A stretch of DNA of 41,837 nt from Bacteroidales bacterium (GTDB taxonomy: Bacteria; Bacteroidota; Bacteroidia; Bacteroidales; P3). Made by a program: the position numbers and the translations under genes. Positions 40,553-41,837 of this stretch are shown here, in pieces. Under the pieces are notes generated by a model. It saw nothing but the letters and a program-made list of their open reading frames with translations, had not been told where the DNA came from and searched no databases. The DNA lies in contig JAFVBA010000009.1 in assembly GCA_017480245.1 (NCBI GenBank), forward strand, positions 1 through 41,837. Reading direction: 5' to 3'. The first letter of the stretch is position 1, and each line of letters starts with the position of its first letter.

Positions 40553-41656
40553 ATGCAAATAGACTTAAAGAAAATCACGGTTAGGGAACTGACTTTAGGG
40601 AATAAAGACGGTTATAAGGACGGTGAAGAAAACGGAGTGGTAGGTTATGGCGGTAAATTGGATATCCGCCCTGCTTATCAAAGGAATTTTATCTACAATG
40701 ACAAGCAACGTGAGGCGGTTATCACAACAATAAAAAATCATTTTCCACTTAACGTGATGTATTGGGCTAAACGTGATGATAATTCGGAGATTCCTTTTGA
40801 GATTATTGACGGTCAGCAACGTACAATAAGTATTTGTCAATATGTTAATTCGGAATTTGCATACGATTTCAAATATTTTCACAATCTTACCGAAACCGAA
40901 AAGGAAGAAATCCTGTCTTACGAACTTATGATTTATATCTGCAGCGGTAATGACAGAGAAAAACTCAATTGGTTTGAAACAATCAACATTTCCGGCGAAA
41001 AACTAACTGACCAAGAGTTAAGAAATGCCGTTTATTCGGGAAGTTGGGTTACGGATGCCAAACGTTATTTTTCCAAAAACGGATGTGTGGCATATAAGAT
41101 GGGCAAAGATTATCTTAACGGCTCTTGTAACAGACAGGATTACTTGGAAACGGCTATCAAATGGATAAATGACGGGCAAATTGAGGCATATATGGCAAAG
41201 CATCAGCACGACCAAAACGCCAACCAGTTATGGCAATATTTCAACTCTGTTATTCAGTGGGTGCAATCTACATTCAAAAAATACCGTAAGGAACAAAAAG
41301 GCGTCAATTGGGGAGAATTATACAATAAATATAAAGACGAATTTATTGATACCGACAAATTGGAAGAGGAAATCTCATCTCTTATGGCTGACAGCGATGT
41401 TACAAACAAGAAAGGCATATATCAATATGTTTTTGACAAACAAGAAAAACATCTTTCCATACGTGCATTTGATAACAATATGAAACGCAGTGTTTATGAG
41501 AAACAATTAGGTGTTTGTATCAAGTGCGGTAAATATTTTTCAATAGAAGAAATGGAAGCAGACCACATTAAACCTTGGCATTTGGGAGGACGCACTACCG
41601 AAGACAACTGTCAATTGCTTTGCAAGCAATGTAACCGTGAAAAATCAGGAAAATAA
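40553..41656 (+). CDS. DUF262 (GmrSD-like) protein with a C-terminal HNH nuclease
   Basis: 367 residues. The N-terminal DUF262 domain contains RPAYQRNF (39-46) and the nucleotide-binding DGQQR (86-90), as in GmrSD-type and other ParB-like restriction proteins. The C-terminus is an HNH nuclease: C322xxC325, D337H338 (ADHIKPW), N352 and C357xxC360. It could cut unmethylated or modified DNA, acting with the M.EcoRI-like methylase. ATG 40553 was chosen; the frame opens from TTG 40523, which overlaps the hepT stop. It ends the island. Confidence 0.82.
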   Translation: MQIDLKKITVRELTLGNKDGYKDGEENGVVGYGGKLDIRPAYQRNFIYNDKQREAVITTIKNHFPLNVMYWAKRDDNSEIPFEIIDGQQRTISICQYVNSEFAYDFKYFHNLTETEKEEILSYELMIYICSGNDREKLNWFETINISGEKLTDQELRNAVYSGSWVTDAKRYFSKNGCVAYKMGKDYLNGSCNRQDYLETAIKWINDGQIEAYMAKHQHDQNANQLWQYFNSVIQWVQSTFKKYRKEQKGVNWGELYNKYKDEFIDTDKLEEEISSLMADSDVTNKKGIYQYVFDKQEKHLSIRAFDNNMKRSVYEKQLGVCIKCGKYFSIEEMEADHIKPWHLGGRTTEDNCQLLCKQCNREKSGK

Positions 41657-41837
41657 CATAGATTTTTATCATTTAAATATACAAAAATATTATTTCAGGC
41701 ATAATGGTCAAAATCGTAGGCTAAAAAGGGGGTTAAATTATTAATTTACTTATCTTTGCAAAGATTTTTTAGCTGCGGTATGAAAAAAAGTGTAAATTCT
41801 GTGGTTCGTGCCACATAAAAAGAACGGAAAAATTAGA
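41657..41837. other. End of window: promoter-like box and short hairpin
   Basis: AT-rich sequence with a TATCTTTG box at 41751 and a TGTGG/CCACA hairpin at 41801-41816. A 12-codon ORF (MKKSVNSVVRAT, 41780-41818) overlaps it. Whatever is transcribed lies mostly beyond the window. Confidence 0.5.
41751..41758 (+). promoter_or_regulatory. Promoter -7 box near the window end
   Basis: TATCTTTG matches TAnnTTTG. No TTTG was seen at the -33 position. A start near 41765 would give a transcript that leaves the window with only a 12-codon ORF visible. Confidence 0.5.

Noticed and set aside
1185-41215. Numerous antisense open frames of 60-160 codons over genes such as nrdD, mutS, manA and the EamA gene
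   Set aside because: They lie wholly opposite well-supported genes, lack family motifs and start contexts, and reflect codon bias of the true strand.

Overview
The window looks like a chromosomal segment of an AT-rich, anaerobic member of the Bacteroidales. Support comes from repeated phylum-type promoters (TTTG, about 19 bases, then TAnnTTTG), a C-terminal type IX secretion sorting domain, a class III (oxygen-sensitive) ribonucleotide reductase, several families typical of Bacteroidetes (DUF4295, DUF5686, DUF3098, DUF3822) and almost no Shine-Dalgarno sequences. Most of the window is ordinary housekeeping sequence. The species cannot be named from this.

Layout. 1-4104: a promoter drives rpmG (L33), a DUF4295 mini-gene, ftsY, a cysteine-rich outer-membrane protein and rimO. 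4105-7293: nrdD and nrdG, separated by a nested inverted-repeat region. 7294-10789: a large type IX secretion cargo protein and a small TPR protein. 10790-19303: a DUF5686 surface protein, then a compact inositol-lipid operon made of a nucleotidyltransferase/ATP-grasp fusion, a CDP-alcohol phosphatidyltransferase, an LPG-synthase-TM-like membrane protein, a HAD phosphatase and myo-inositol-1-phosphate synthase. 19429-25534: a small envelope protein, then a minus-strand run of queA, ispD, an AmgK-like kinase/RapZ fusion, a membrane-anchored unknown, DUF3822 and rsmD. 25685-31129: lysC, then ftsX, DUF3098, uppP, truB and a lysozyme-like membrane protein. 31206-32638: a propeptide-only remnant of a secreted M6-type protease and an EamA transporter. 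32919-38304 (minus strand): a GNAT acetyltransferase, a YD-repeat lipoprotein-like gene broken by one in-frame TGA, manA and mutS. 38305-41656: an accessory island with a strong promoter, a structured RNA candidate, an M.EcoRI-like DNA methyltransferase, a MntA/HepT toxin-antitoxin pair and a DUF262-HNH nuclease. 41657-41837 holds a promoter-like box whose target lies beyond the window.

The best candidates for something undescribed are four. (1) A family of five palindromes, each exactly 76 bp, all lying just 3' of genes. They have an invariant asymmetric centre and arms that change in a compensatory way, and one copy supplies the stop codon and last residues of IspD. (2) The inositol-lipid operon headed by a nucleotidyltransferase fused to an ATP-grasp domain that resembles inositol-phosphate kinases. 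(3) The restriction-like island that pairs an M.EcoRI-type methylase with a DUF262-HNH protein around a HEPN/MNT module. (4) A promoter-driven structured RNA of about 235 nt upstream of that island. No tRNA, rRNA, CRISPR array or complete insertion sequence was seen. All functional calls come from reading motifs by eye; no database search was run.
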